A DNA stretch of 64,000 nt from BTUB01 sp963836585 (GTDB lineage: Bacteria > Babelota > Babeliae > Babelales > Vermiphilaceae), in contig CAWIJV010000001.1 of the NCBI GenBank assembly GCA_963836585.1, positions 124,001 to 188,000 of the forward strand. The letters are read 5' to 3'. Of the stretch, positions 43,676 to 52,043 are shown one piece after another. Below the pieces are notes generated by a model that saw only the letters and a program-made list of their open reading frames with translations, made no database searches and had not been told where the DNA came from. A program made the position numbers and the translations under genes. How positions within the stretch are numbered: position 1 is the first letter of the stretch; every line of letters begins with the position of its first letter.

Positions 43676-44452
43676 TTATTTTTCTTTTTTCCAGTATGCA
43701 CCAATGTTATCGATATTTAATACCGGCTCAGTAATATTTCTTTGTTTTCGAAAGTCTTGAGTAGCTTTTTGTGCTGCAGGTAATGAGTAATCATCGATAA
43801 TGATGTATCCCCCGATTGAAAGCTTATCGTAGAGAGCTTCTAAGACTTGGATAGTAGATTCATACATATCACCATCAAGACGCAATAATGCTATTTGTTT
43901 GATGGAGCAATTCGGCATAGTATCTTTGAAAAAGCCTTTTAAGAATCGTACCTGATCATCAAGAAGGCTGTAGGCTTTAAAATTAGCGCGAACTTCATTA
44001 AGTGAAACTTTTAGATAATCAAAGGTATGTAATGTTGAAGTGGCATCGATAGGAAAATGTAAAATATCCGGTTTTGGAAGTCCCTCAAAAGAGTCGGCCA
44101 CCCATACTATTCGTTGAGTATCATTGTATGCTTTTAAGAGTGCGCGCATGAAGATTGTCGCTCCTCCACGCCATACGCCAGTTTCTATAAAATCGCCGGG
44201 AATATTATTTCTTAAGATATCTTCAACGCAAAATTGGATATTATCCATGCGTTTACGGCCAATCATGCTGTGAGCTAGATTGGGCCATTGTGCTCCGGTT
44301 TCTTTGTAAGCTCCTGGTTCATAAATTGTATTCAGAATTATATCTTTTATTAAATTGATATAAAGGTCGCGCGCATTTTGAAGATCATTTGTGATTGTAA
44401 ACATAGGATTAATTAGTATAGATGCGATAAAAAGAGAATGAAAAAATTTCAT
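43676..44452 (-). CDS. Exported TylF/MycF-family O-methyltransferase
   Basis: 258 residues: signal peptide (about 1-20), then RDLYINLIKDIILNTIYE, TMIGRKRMDN-type motif (SMIGRKRMDNIQFCVEDIL), SAM loop GDFIETGVWRGGATIFMRA, WVADSFEGLPKPD, metal-binding LLRLDGDMYESTIQVLEALYDKL and GGYIIIDDY. TylF and MycF methylate deoxysugar hydroxyls in macrolides; relatives act on bacterial glycans. First gene of the operon. The 320-bp gap upstream (44453-44772) is AT-rich and holds only promoter-like TATAAT at 44652. Confidence 0.88.
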   Translation of the reverse strand: MKFFHSLFIASILINPMFTITNDLQNARDLYINLIKDIILNTIYEPGAYKETGAQWPNLAHSMIGRKRMDNIQFCVEDILRNNIPGDFIETGVWRGGATIFMRALLKAYNDTQRIVWVADSFEGLPKPDILHFPIDATSTLHTFDYLKVSLNEVRANFKAYSLLDDQVRFLKGFFKDTMPNCSIKQIALLRLDGDMYESTIQVLEALYDKLSIGGYIIIDDYSLPAAQKATQDFRKQRNITEPVLNIDNIGAYWKKEK

Positions 44453-44651
44453 GAAAAAGTATCCTTTTTAGAAAATTTTAGTGCTAGGGGAACATTTTGT
44501 AAAAAACTCTTAGCTATTAGTTAATACAGATATTTAGTTTTGGCAAGTAAGTTTTTATAAATTCCAAAATTAAAATTTATTTAAAGTTCTTTTCATTTGA
44601 AAAAAAAATTGGTTAACTAGAAAAAGTTTTAAAAAGGTGGATGAGATTGTT

Positions 44652-44657
44652 TATAAT
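44652..44657 (+). promoter_or_regulatory. TATAAT -10 box, candidate promoter of the FkbM gene
   Basis: Perfect TATAAT in the AT-rich gap 44453-44772; the -35 region is weak (TTAAAA at 44629). The rest of the gap shows no ORF or strong structure. Confidence 0.35.
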
Positions 44658-44772
44658 ACTTACACTATGTAAGTTTGGTGAGTTTTAAAATTAATTGAGT
44701 GATTAATTGCACTGAGATGCTAGTCCAATGTATTCTGAAGGTAGCTATACTCTTGATTGAGGATGTTTATAT

Positions 44773-45441
44773 ATGAATAAAATAATGATGAGATTGCTTG
44801 TACTAAGTCTTTGTTTCGCGCAACAATCTGTATTATGTGATAAAAAATTTATTGAAGGATTTTTACCGAAAAATCCTGTTATTCTAGAAGCTGGTGCTCA
44901 TATAGGTGTGGATACTTTTGAAATGGCTTCAATGTGGCCGACCAGTACTATTTACGCATTTGAACCGGTGCCGGATTTATTTAAAAAATTGATGAGGAAA
45001 ACTTCTCATTTTACAAATGTGCATCATTATCAACTAGCCTTAAGTAATAAAATGGGTACAGCTAAGTTTTTTGTAAGTGGTGGAGCAGGGGATGCTTCAA
45101 GCTCTTTGCTTGAGCCTAAAGAGCATTTAATGTATCATCCACAAATTACTTTTGATACGGTTATTGAAGTGGAAACTGTCACGTTAGATGAATGGGCAGG
45201 TAAAAACCATATCGATCATATTGATTTTATGTGGCTTGATATGCAAGGACATGAACTTGCTATGTTAAAAGCATCTCCTCGCATTCTAAAAACAGTTCAG
45301 GTAATTTTTATTGAAGTTGGATGGAGCGAATTCTATAAAGGAAGTCCTCTCTTCCCGGAAGTTAATGCATGGCTAGTGGCTCAAGGATTTGAATTTATAT
45401 GCCAAATTTATGAAAATGCATTATATGTTCGTAGAATATAA
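44773..45441 (+). CDS. Exported FkbM-family methyltransferase
   Basis: 222 residues with a signal peptide (about 1-22, SVLCD). FkbM pattern: VILEAGAHIGVDTFEMA (SAM motif I), TIYAFEPVPDLFKKL, VHHYQLALSN, TLDEWAGKNHIDHIDFMWLDMQGHELAMLKAS and VIFIEVG. FkbM enzymes O-methylate sugars or polyketides. GAGGA lies nine bases before ATG. It converges on a paralog at 45633; the two share an almost colinear sequence, so they are duplicates. Confidence 0.88.
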   Translation: MNKIMMRLLVLSLCFAQQSVLCDKKFIEGFLPKNPVILEAGAHIGVDTFEMASMWPTSTIYAFEPVPDLFKKLMRKTSHFTNVHHYQLALSNKMGTAKFFVSGGAGDASSSLLEPKEHLMYHPQITFDTVIEVETVTLDEWAGKNHIDHIDFMWLDMQGHELAMLKASPRILKTVQVIFIEVGWSEFYKGSPLFPEVNAWLVAQGFEFICQIYENALYVRRI

Positions 45442-45550
45442 TTTGTAGATTTATGTCACTGCTTTATTGGCTTTCAGTGTGAATAACCGTTCTTTGATGG
45501 GGAAGTCATAATGATGATTCATATATACAGCAATGATTCTTATTCACCAT

Positions 45551-45621
45551 TCATCTCCTTGCTATCTTAATTAGTTATAATTCTTTGAGATGCTTTTTTT
45601 TAAAAAATAGCAAGGAGATGA
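45551..45621. repeat. 15-bp perfect inverted repeat between convergent FkbM genes
   Basis: TCATCTCCTTGCTAT (45551-45565) and ATAGCAAGGAGATGA (45607-45621) flank a 41-nt AT-rich loop with eight T. It could be a bidirectional terminator or a small insertion remnant. Confidence 0.55.
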
Positions 45622-45632
45622 CGCAATAATGC

Positions 45633-46337
45633 CTATGCTAAAAGATTGCTGCGAATAAATAAGGCATTGCCTTCTGCTTTGGCTGCGCCGCATGTCTCTT
45701 CAAAGATTACCGTGAAGCCTTGAGATTCTAGCCAGCTCCTTACTTCTGGATATAAAGGAACATTTTTATAGGTTTCTTTAAAGGCGATTTCTATAAAAAT
45801 GAGTTTAACTGTTCTTAAAATGCGTGGAGCAGCTTTTAAAACACTCAATTCGGCTCCTTGCATATCAAGCCACATGAGATCTATGTAATCAACATTATTT
45901 TGAGCTGCCCATTCATCAAGATTAATAGTTTGAACCTCTATGGTTTTTTCAAACCGAACATCAGGATATATTGTTAAATGATCTTTAGGCTCTAGCAAAG
46001 ATCCTGAGCCGCTTGTTTCTTCTTCGGGGCTACTGCTTACAAAAAAAGTTGCTTTGCCAGTCTGTTCGCTAAGCGCCAGCTTGTAGCAGTGCACATTATT
46101 CCGCGCAAAAGTTTTTGCCCTTGTTTTTAGAAATAATGAGGGAACCGGTTCAAAGCTGTAAATGGTTCCCTGTGGCCATAGTTGAGACATTCTCAGTGAG
46201 TCTTCTCCGTCACAAGCCCCTGCTTCCAATATTACCGGTTTGCTTGGCAATAGTTGTTGCAAGTTGTTGAGTATCCAATGAGCCTGAAGATTGAATGTGA
46301 TTGTTGTGATCAAAAAAAGTGGCAACTTATTAATCAT
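45633..46337 (-). CDS. Exported FkbM-family methyltransferase (paralog)
   Basis: 234 residues with a signal peptide (about 1-19). Same motifs as the gene at 44773: VILEAGACDGEDSLRMS, TIYSFEPVPSLF, VHCYKLALSEQTG, NLDEWAAQNNVDYIDLMWLDMQGAELSVLKAAPRIL, LIFIEIAF. A slightly longer middle loop contains SSPEEETSGSGSL. Ten bases separate it from the GT2 gene upstream, so it is co-transcribed with the 46348-49400 set. Confidence 0.88.
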   Translation of the reverse strand: MINKLPLFLITTITFNLQAHWILNNLQQLLPSKPVILEAGACDGEDSLRMSQLWPQGTIYSFEPVPSLFLKTRAKTFARNNVHCYKLALSEQTGKATFFVSSSPEEETSGSGSLLEPKDHLTIYPDVRFEKTIEVQTINLDEWAAQNNVDYIDLMWLDMQGAELSVLKAAPRILRTVKLIFIEIAFKETYKNVPLYPEVRSWLESQGFTVIFEETCGAAKAEGNALFIRSNLLA

Positions 46338-46347
46338 AGTTATCCTT

Positions 46348-48018
46348 TTAAAAGAGTAATGGGTTATATTTCATTTTTTCATGAATTAATCGATCAAGAC
46401 ACATCTGAAGTTGCATATTAACTTTATTATCGTTGATAGGTGTTGCGCGATTATAGATATATAGTACGTCAGAAATAAATTTACTACGTTCTCCCGCCAT
46501 TTCTAGAATAGGAAACATTATAGCCAGATCCCAAGCCATAGGGAAAAAGTTTCCTTCATAGAGAAAATCTTCTTTATTTATTTTATGGAAGAGGAATGCG
46601 TAAAAAGTACGCAAATGAGTGGTTACCCAATCATATTCGCGATATGCGCGATGTGCAATGATTTCAGAAGGCAACTGGCGTGCTCCGCCAATTCTGCCAT
46701 TGGGATATTCTTGGAACTGCCCATAGGTAATCCACACATTGGGATCTTGATATGCTGCATTTAAATATGCAAGAACATTTTCATTTGAAAACCAATCATC
46801 GCCATCAAGCATCACAATAATCTCATGAGGTTTACATGAGTGTATGGCATAATAAAAGTTGGCCATAGCCCCTCTGCGATCAGGATTATTAATGAGAGTT
46901 ATTTTTTTTGAGGCATCATATTTTGTGATAAATTCCTTAACACACTGCAAGGTATTATCACTAGAAGCATCATCGATATAGATTACTCGGTAATTAGAAT
47001 ATTTTTGCATTAATACTGAGCCAAGATTATTGTAATACCATTGTTCATTGTTGTAAGAAGGTATGATAATGACAAATTCTCTATCAGTGGTGTGCTCATA
47101 TTGAATATAGGGAATATAGATATCAGGATTTACGTCAAAACGAGCGCAATAAATATTTGTTTGGGGAATGCGCGCTTCGGGAATACAGGCGATATGAAAG
47201 GGGATAAGCATTCCCCGAATATTTAAATAAAATAATTCTTGAGGGCACTTAAAATGATGGTAAATTTTGTAATTATTCAGAAGTGCATGTATTGAAAAAA
47301 GACTCAAATCATGGCGCGAATTGCCAAAGCCACCCGGGCACGTGCCATCATCGGCAAAATAGCGTAAATCTTGGGTGAGTTCATACATAGGGTATACATA
47401 ATCATCATATACCTTTTTGGTGACTCCCATAAAGCCTGCTTCAAGTCCTTGCACTGTATCTTGCAAAAGCCATGATCGCTCAGGGCTGGCAAGATTGAAA
47501 GCATTCTTTACAAATTGAGTGGTTTCGCGATTGAGCGCCCATGGTGATCCATTGTGAAAAAAGTAACCGTGCTCTTCAATATAGGAAAATAATGCTGAAA
47601 TATCGTTGAGCACCGTTGTGCCCGCGTCTATCCAAAGAATGATTGCGTCTTGCCCAAATAGGTCAAACGCTTGCTTTAATATGACCGCTTTCCATGCGTA
47701 CCATCCGGGTACCGGTTTGCCCCAGAGGCGGGTATTAAACCGCGTGAGCAAATCAGGGTGCGTCTTTTCAATATCATAAATATCTACCTTGGCGATAGTT
47801 GCCAATTGTTCTTTTTGCTCTTGTTTTAACCCTAAATCGAAGACGGCGATATGGGCGATGTCATTAAAATTATGTTTGTGAAGACTACCAATTAAGTTTC
47901 TCAGGCAATGAAAATAGTGTTCATCGGCGGCAGTGCAGATGTAAACCGGTCTTGTTGCTTTGGGAACAGCAGAGAGTGATATTCCTAGAAAAATAAATGC
48001 CCAATATAATTGTTTCAT
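46348..48018 (-). CDS. Exported two-domain glycosyltransferase (DUF1647-like + GT2)
   Basis: 556 residues: signal peptide (about 1-17). Residues 25-280 resemble DUF1647, a family best known in nematodes: YICTAADEHYFHCLRNLIGSL, VFDLGLKQEQKEQL, WYAWKAVILKQAFDLFG and ILWIDAGTTV. Residues 310-545 are the same GT2 domain as at 41459 and 52044: FVIIIPSYNNEQWYYNNL, VIYIDDASSDNT, MLDGDDW, HLRTFYAFLF. Two catalytic-looking domains may add two successive sugars. 14 bases after the UDP-glucose dehydrogenase gene. Confidence 0.82.
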   Translation of the reverse strand: MKQLYWAFIFLGISLSAVPKATRPVYICTAADEHYFHCLRNLIGSLHKHNFNDIAHIAVFDLGLKQEQKEQLATIAKVDIYDIEKTHPDLLTRFNTRLWGKPVPGWYAWKAVILKQAFDLFGQDAIILWIDAGTTVLNDISALFSYIEEHGYFFHNGSPWALNRETTQFVKNAFNLASPERSWLLQDTVQGLEAGFMGVTKKVYDDYVYPMYELTQDLRYFADDGTCPGGFGNSRHDLSLFSIHALLNNYKIYHHFKCPQELFYLNIRGMLIPFHIACIPEARIPQTNIYCARFDVNPDIYIPYIQYEHTTDREFVIIIPSYNNEQWYYNNLGSVLMQKYSNYRVIYIDDASSDNTLQCVKEFITKYDASKKITLINNPDRRGAMANFYYAIHSCKPHEIIVMLDGDDWFSNENVLAYLNAAYQDPNVWITYGQFQEYPNGRIGGARQLPSEIIAHRAYREYDWVTTHLRTFYAFLFHKINKEDFLYEGNFFPMAWDLAIMFPILEMAGERSKFISDVLYIYNRATPINDNKVNMQLQMCLDRLIHEKMKYNPLLF

Positions 48019-48032
48019 ATAGTTACCTCTTT

Positions 48033-49400
48033 TTATGATCTTCCCATCATAGAAAAAATAAAATTATTCTTTTTCAGCTGTGCCGGATCAAGGAGATTCC
48101 GTGCATCAACGATTACCGGTTTATTCATCAATTTTTTTGCGTGAACCAAATCAATGGTTTTGAATTCATCCCACTCAGTTATAATAATAGCTGCATCAGC
48201 GTGAGCTAATGCATCATATAATGAGTTTTCATACGTAATATTTGGGAACAACAAACGCATATTACTAATGGCTGCCGGATCATATGCTTTAATAAAAGCA
48301 TCATGTTCAAGCAAAAGTTCGATAGTAGTGATAGCGGGTGAATAGCGAATGTCATCAGTGTTACTTTTAAATGCCAAGCCTAATACTGCTATAGTTTTGC
48401 CTGTAATATCTCCTCCCATGAGATGTAGTAATTTTTCTACCGGTTTTCTTTTTTGTTGTTCATTGGTGAAGAGGGCCGCCTCAACAAGATGTAAGGATAC
48501 TCCTGCTTTAGTGCCCAATTCGCATAGAGCATGGCAATCTTTAGGAAAGCAGGAGCCGCCAAATCCTGGCCCCGGCTTTAAAAATAGTGGTCCTATTCGC
48601 TTATCAAGCCCCATGCCATAAGCAACTTCAGTGATATCCGCACCGGTGGCATCGCACAGATTTGCAATCTCATTAATAAAACTTAATTTGGTAGCAAGAA
48701 ATGCATTAGAGCTATATTTTATGGTCTCGGATGAAAGAAGAGAGGTAAATAAGCAGGGAGTTTTTGCTTCTAGCAGTGGGGCATACAGCTCTTCCATGAT
48801 GGCGCGTGCTCGCGGGGAATGAGTGCCGATAATAATGCGATCGGGGTGCATAAAATCATGGATAGCGCTTCCCTCACGCAAAAATTCCGGATTGGAAACA
48901 ATATCGTATAGTTGTGGATCAAGATAGATATCATCTAACTCATTAATAAGTATTTTGCAGGTGCCAATGGGCACGGTGCTTTTTACACAAATTAATTTAT
49001 AACGCGTGAGATGAGGAATAATCATAGAAAATGCTTTTTTGAATGCTGCTAAATCAGCGCATCCATCGGCACCCATTGGTGTGCCTACGGCGATAAAAAT
49101 GGCATCAGCGGCTTCGATTGCCTGATTAATGTCGGTAGTGAATGATACGCGCTGTGCTTGAGTGTTACGGGCTACCAGTTCTTCAAGCCCCGGTTCGTAG
49201 ATAGGGATGATTCCTTGATTGAGCAGATCAATTTTGCGCTGATCGGTGTCTGCGCAGATTACCGTATGGCCAAATTCAGCAAAACAAGCACCGGTGATCA
49301 AGCCGACGTAGCCGGTTCCCAAAACGGTGATGGTATGATGAGTTGCTATGCATGAATTGATGCAAATCAATGAGGCTACGCAAAGAATAAGTTTCTTCAT
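48033..49400 (-). CDS. ugd: UDP-glucose 6-dehydrogenase with signal peptide
   Basis: 455 residues from ATG 49400 (AGGAG seven bases upstream), which begins MKKLILCVASLICINSCIA, a Sec signal peptide. The rest is a complete enzyme: NAD fold TITVLGTGYVGLITG, VAVGTP-like FIAVGTPMGADG, EFLREGSAIHDFMHPDRI, KYSSNAFLATKLSFINEIA, catalytic Cys in GFGGSCFPKDCHAL, and GLAFKSNTDDIRYSPA. It oxidises UDP-glucose to UDP-glucuronate using two NAD. All catalytic residues remain, so it looks active. Export is highly unusual for this family. Divergent from the UDP-glucuronate decarboxylase gene, the next step in the pathway. Confidence 0.92.
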   Translation of the reverse strand: MKKLILCVASLICINSCIATHHTITVLGTGYVGLITGACFAEFGHTVICADTDQRKIDLLNQGIIPIYEPGLEELVARNTQAQRVSFTTDINQAIEAADAIFIAVGTPMGADGCADLAAFKKAFSMIIPHLTRYKLICVKSTVPIGTCKILINELDDIYLDPQLYDIVSNPEFLREGSAIHDFMHPDRIIIGTHSPRARAIMEELYAPLLEAKTPCLFTSLLSSETIKYSSNAFLATKLSFINEIANLCDATGADITEVAYGMGLDKRIGPLFLKPGPGFGGSCFPKDCHALCELGTKAGVSLHLVEAALFTNEQQKRKPVEKLLHLMGGDITGKTIAVLGLAFKSNTDDIRYSPAITTIELLLEHDAFIKAYDPAAISNMRLLFPNITYENSLYDALAHADAAIIITEWDEFKTIDLVHAKKLMNKPVIVDARNLLDPAQLKKNNFIFSMMGRS

Positions 49401-49504
49401 TATCTTTTCTCCTGATGGGAACGTAGGTTGTGGTCTACAATAATGTGTGTAGCTTACAACAAGTAGCGTTGAAGGCAAGAGAAGGATATACTTTTTGTCG
49501 TTGA

Positions 49505-49570
49505 TTTTCTCTGTTCCCGTTCGCCTCGAGCGAACCCCGAAGTGGGCGAGTCGAAGGAAGCGAACGGGCC
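49505..49570. repeat. Dispersed repeat copy between ugd and the decarboxylase gene
   Basis: CCCGTTCGCCTCGAGCGAACCC and GTCGAAGGAAGCGAACGGGCC pair end to end to form a long stem in the divergent promoter region. Confidence 0.65.
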
Positions 49571-49595
49571 TTATTATTTTTATCGAAAGGTCCGT

Positions 49596-50987
49596 ATGAA
49601 TCTCATGAATAAAAAAATCATACTTTTTATTTCTCTTTTTACATTCTTACCCATTGCTCCCGTTTACATCCAGCACAAAGTGATTGACTTGCGCATTCAT
49701 GAGCGCCATGAACGTTTAAGTAAATATCAAGATATTATTTTAGGAATGCCGCACACTATTGAGCAGCTTCAGCCGGGCACTTTGCTGCTTATTATTGTGC
49801 CGGATGATTTGGAAGGGGTGGGGCCTTTGGAGGAGCGAGCGCCTTTTATTGAGGCGGCGCGGACGGCGCTTGCCTGGGTGAGATCATACGAGCAGTTTTT
49901 TAAGCGTAATAATATTGAGTATATCATTCAAAAAGAATCAGCCTGCACATGCGTTTTGCCCAGCCGCCGCGTAACCGAAAAATTTTTCATAGAATCTCCC
50001 TGGCATGATGCATCCAAAAAATGTGTGGTGATTACCGGAGGGGCCGGTTTCATCGGCAGCCATTTCACTAAAAAACTTTTGAATGCGGGCTATCGAGTGA
50101 TAGTGATCGATAATTTGCGGTGCTGCACCGGAGAAAATATCAAAGAATTAGAATCACATCCCGATTTTTTCTTTGTGAAGCATGATGTTTCACTGCCTTT
50201 TGATGTTGCAGGCACGGTTGATGCGGTGGTGCATGCTGCCTCAATTCCCAGTCCGGCCGATTATTATCAGATGCCGATTGAAACAATGGCGATAGGCTTG
50301 AGTGGGACATTGCATACGCTGGAGCTGGCTATTGGCCATCAGGCCAGATATCTGTTTGTTTCCACCTCAGAAGTATATGGCGATCCGGAAGTGCATCCGC
50401 AGGTGGAATCGTATGCGGGAAATGTTGATTGTATGAGTGCGCGCAGCCCGTATGATCAATCCAAGCGAGGCGCTGAGACGCTCATACAACTATATTGCCA
50501 GCAGTGCCCTTGGCTTGACGTGCGTATTGCGCGGGTATTTAATACCTATGGGCCAGGCATGCGCTTGCGTGATGGCAGAGTGATTACCAATTTTATTGCC
50601 GCGCTTCTTGGTAATAAGCCAATGCTCATTTACGGTGATGGCTCTCAGACGCGCAGCTTGTGCTATGTTGATGATATGGTAGATGGTTTGTATAAGTTAC
50701 TGATGCACGATGGATTTACCCAGGATGATTCTTTGGAACACCGAGTGTTTAATCTGGGCAATCCACAGGAATATACGGTCAACGAGATAGCGCAGACATT
50801 TGTGGGGCTTTCGTATCGCTACTTTGCGCGTGAACCGGAGATTAAAAAGATAGAAAGTCCTGATAAGGCTGACCCGCGCAAACGGAAGCCGGACATTACG
50901 CGCGCACAACAGGTACTTGGGTTTAATCCGCAAGTGCCATTCGAGGAAGGCTTGGAAAGAACATTTACTTGGTTTTGGAAGCCATAA
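49596..50987 (+). CDS. UDP-glucuronate decarboxylase-like SDR with signal peptide
   Basis: 463 residues from ATG 49596 (GAAAGG five bases upstream); the in-frame ATG at 49542 lies in repeat DNA. Residues 1-22 are a signal peptide. Residues 25-135 are an extra N-terminal domain. Residues 140-463 are an extended SDR like UDP-xylose synthase: VVITGGAGFIGSHF (NAD), VVHAASIPSP, FVSTSEVYGDP, catalytic YDQSK (Tyr and Lys), ARVFNTYGPGMRLRDGRVI and YGDGSQTRSLCYVDD. It likely turns UDP-glucuronate into UDP-xylose or a 4-keto pentose. Paired divergently with ugd, which supplies its substrate. Confidence 0.88.
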   Translation: MNLMNKKIILFISLFTFLPIAPVYIQHKVIDLRIHERHERLSKYQDIILGMPHTIEQLQPGTLLLIIVPDDLEGVGPLEERAPFIEAARTALAWVRSYEQFFKRNNIEYIIQKESACTCVLPSRRVTEKFFIESPWHDASKKCVVITGGAGFIGSHFTKKLLNAGYRVIVIDNLRCCTGENIKELESHPDFFFVKHDVSLPFDVAGTVDAVVHAASIPSPADYYQMPIETMAIGLSGTLHTLELAIGHQARYLFVSTSEVYGDPEVHPQVESYAGNVDCMSARSPYDQSKRGAETLIQLYCQQCPWLDVRIARVFNTYGPGMRLRDGRVITNFIAALLGNKPMLIYGDGSQTRSLCYVDDMVDGLYKLLMHDGFTQDDSLEHRVFNLGNPQEYTVNEIAQTFVGLSYRYFAREPEIKKIESPDKADPRKRKPDITRAQQVLGFNPQVPFEEGLERTFTWFWKP

Positions 50988-51034
50988 ACTTATCTTTTTC
51001 CCGAAATTGTTTAATTTTGGCTTTTATCTCTATT

Positions 51035-52030
51035 TTATAAAGAAAGCACGAGATTCAGTATAATGGAGACAAAATTTTCTATGGAATATGCATACGCAGC
51101 ACGACTATTAAGATAATTTTTAATATTGTTTAAATAGTTTTCAAATGTTTCTTTATCCATATTCTTCAAATACTGATACATCTCCTCATTGCTACTAAAC
51201 TGATTGCGATTGATGAAGCAATTGGCGGGGATATAATCAGTGATATTATTGGCTCCCCAATATACCGGCACGCAACCGCATCTAAAACAATCGAATATTT
51301 TTTCGGTGATATAGCCGGGAATATTCTTAATATTTTCATAGCAGATGCAAAACTTGTAATGATTAAGGGTAAATATTTTTTTCCCGATGGCCCCTCGATA
51401 GTTTTTGTATGGTGGCCACCACCTGCCATATAAATCAAAATCATCAGAATGGTTGGCTTCAAAATACTCGATGGCTTCCCGGCGTGCTGAATAGAGCTCA
51501 TTGGGATGATTGGATTGCTTATTGCCGGCTATTAAGGTGCAAAGTTTTCTTTCTTCAAAGGGAATTGTCTCCGGTATCATAGGAAACATTACCGGGTAAT
51601 AAAATTTTGAATAGTTTTTGTGTGGCAAAAAGCCATCATGCCATGTATATACCCGTGAATAAAATTGGTGATACGAAGGATCATAGTTATAAGGGATTAC
51701 GCTCGGTGGTTCCCACAAGAAAGCAAAACATCTCTCATGAGGATAAGCAGCTAAATCATTGAGTTGGTGAACGGGAATATCAAAAGTAATAATGCAATGT
51801 ACATCGGTCAAGTTTTTCAAAGAGTCTGCCTGCTTTACGATAAAACCGTAGTGTTCAAGCGCAAGCTTTGCATAATACATTGATAATTGATGGTCATCAA
51901 CATTCAAAACAGGATCTTCGATATTAAATAGCTGTCCCCACTGCCCGGGGGTAAAATATACTGTTTTAGAATGAAGACTTGGAACTGATATAAGAAGAAG
52001 CGATGAGAAAACTAAAGATACTTTAATCAT
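51035..52030 (-). CDS. Exported GT10 alpha-1,3-fucosyltransferase-like enzyme
   Basis: 331 residues from ATG 52030 (AAAGGAT upstream), which begins a signal peptide (KVSLVFSSLLLISVPSLHS). Family signatures: FLWEPPSVIP, GRWWPPYKNYRG and the GDP-fucose-binding stretch YKFCICYENIKNIPGYITEKIFDCFRCGCVPVYWGA. GT10 enzymes transfer L-fucose from GDP-fucose onto GlcNAc or glucose of Lewis-type glycans. GDP-fucose is made in eukaryotic cytosol, compatible with action in a host. 13 bases from the GT2 gene upstream. Confidence 0.9.
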   Translation of the reverse strand: MIKVSLVFSSLLLISVPSLHSKTVYFTPGQWGQLFNIEDPVLNVDDHQLSMYYAKLALEHYGFIVKQADSLKNLTDVHCIITFDIPVHQLNDLAAYPHERCFAFLWEPPSVIPYNYDPSYHQFYSRVYTWHDGFLPHKNYSKFYYPVMFPMIPETIPFEERKLCTLIAGNKQSNHPNELYSARREAIEYFEANHSDDFDLYGRWWPPYKNYRGAIGKKIFTLNHYKFCICYENIKNIPGYITEKIFDCFRCGCVPVYWGANNITDYIPANCFINRNQFSSNEEMYQYLKNMDKETFENYLNNIKNYLNSRAAYAYSIENFVSIILNLVLSL

Positions 52031-52043
52031 GATAAAAATCCTT

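Noticed and set aside
49434..49478. Upstream in-frame start for ugd at 49478
   Set aside because: It would add 26 residues of non-coding character; ATG 49400 has an ideal AGGAG and starts a signal peptide.
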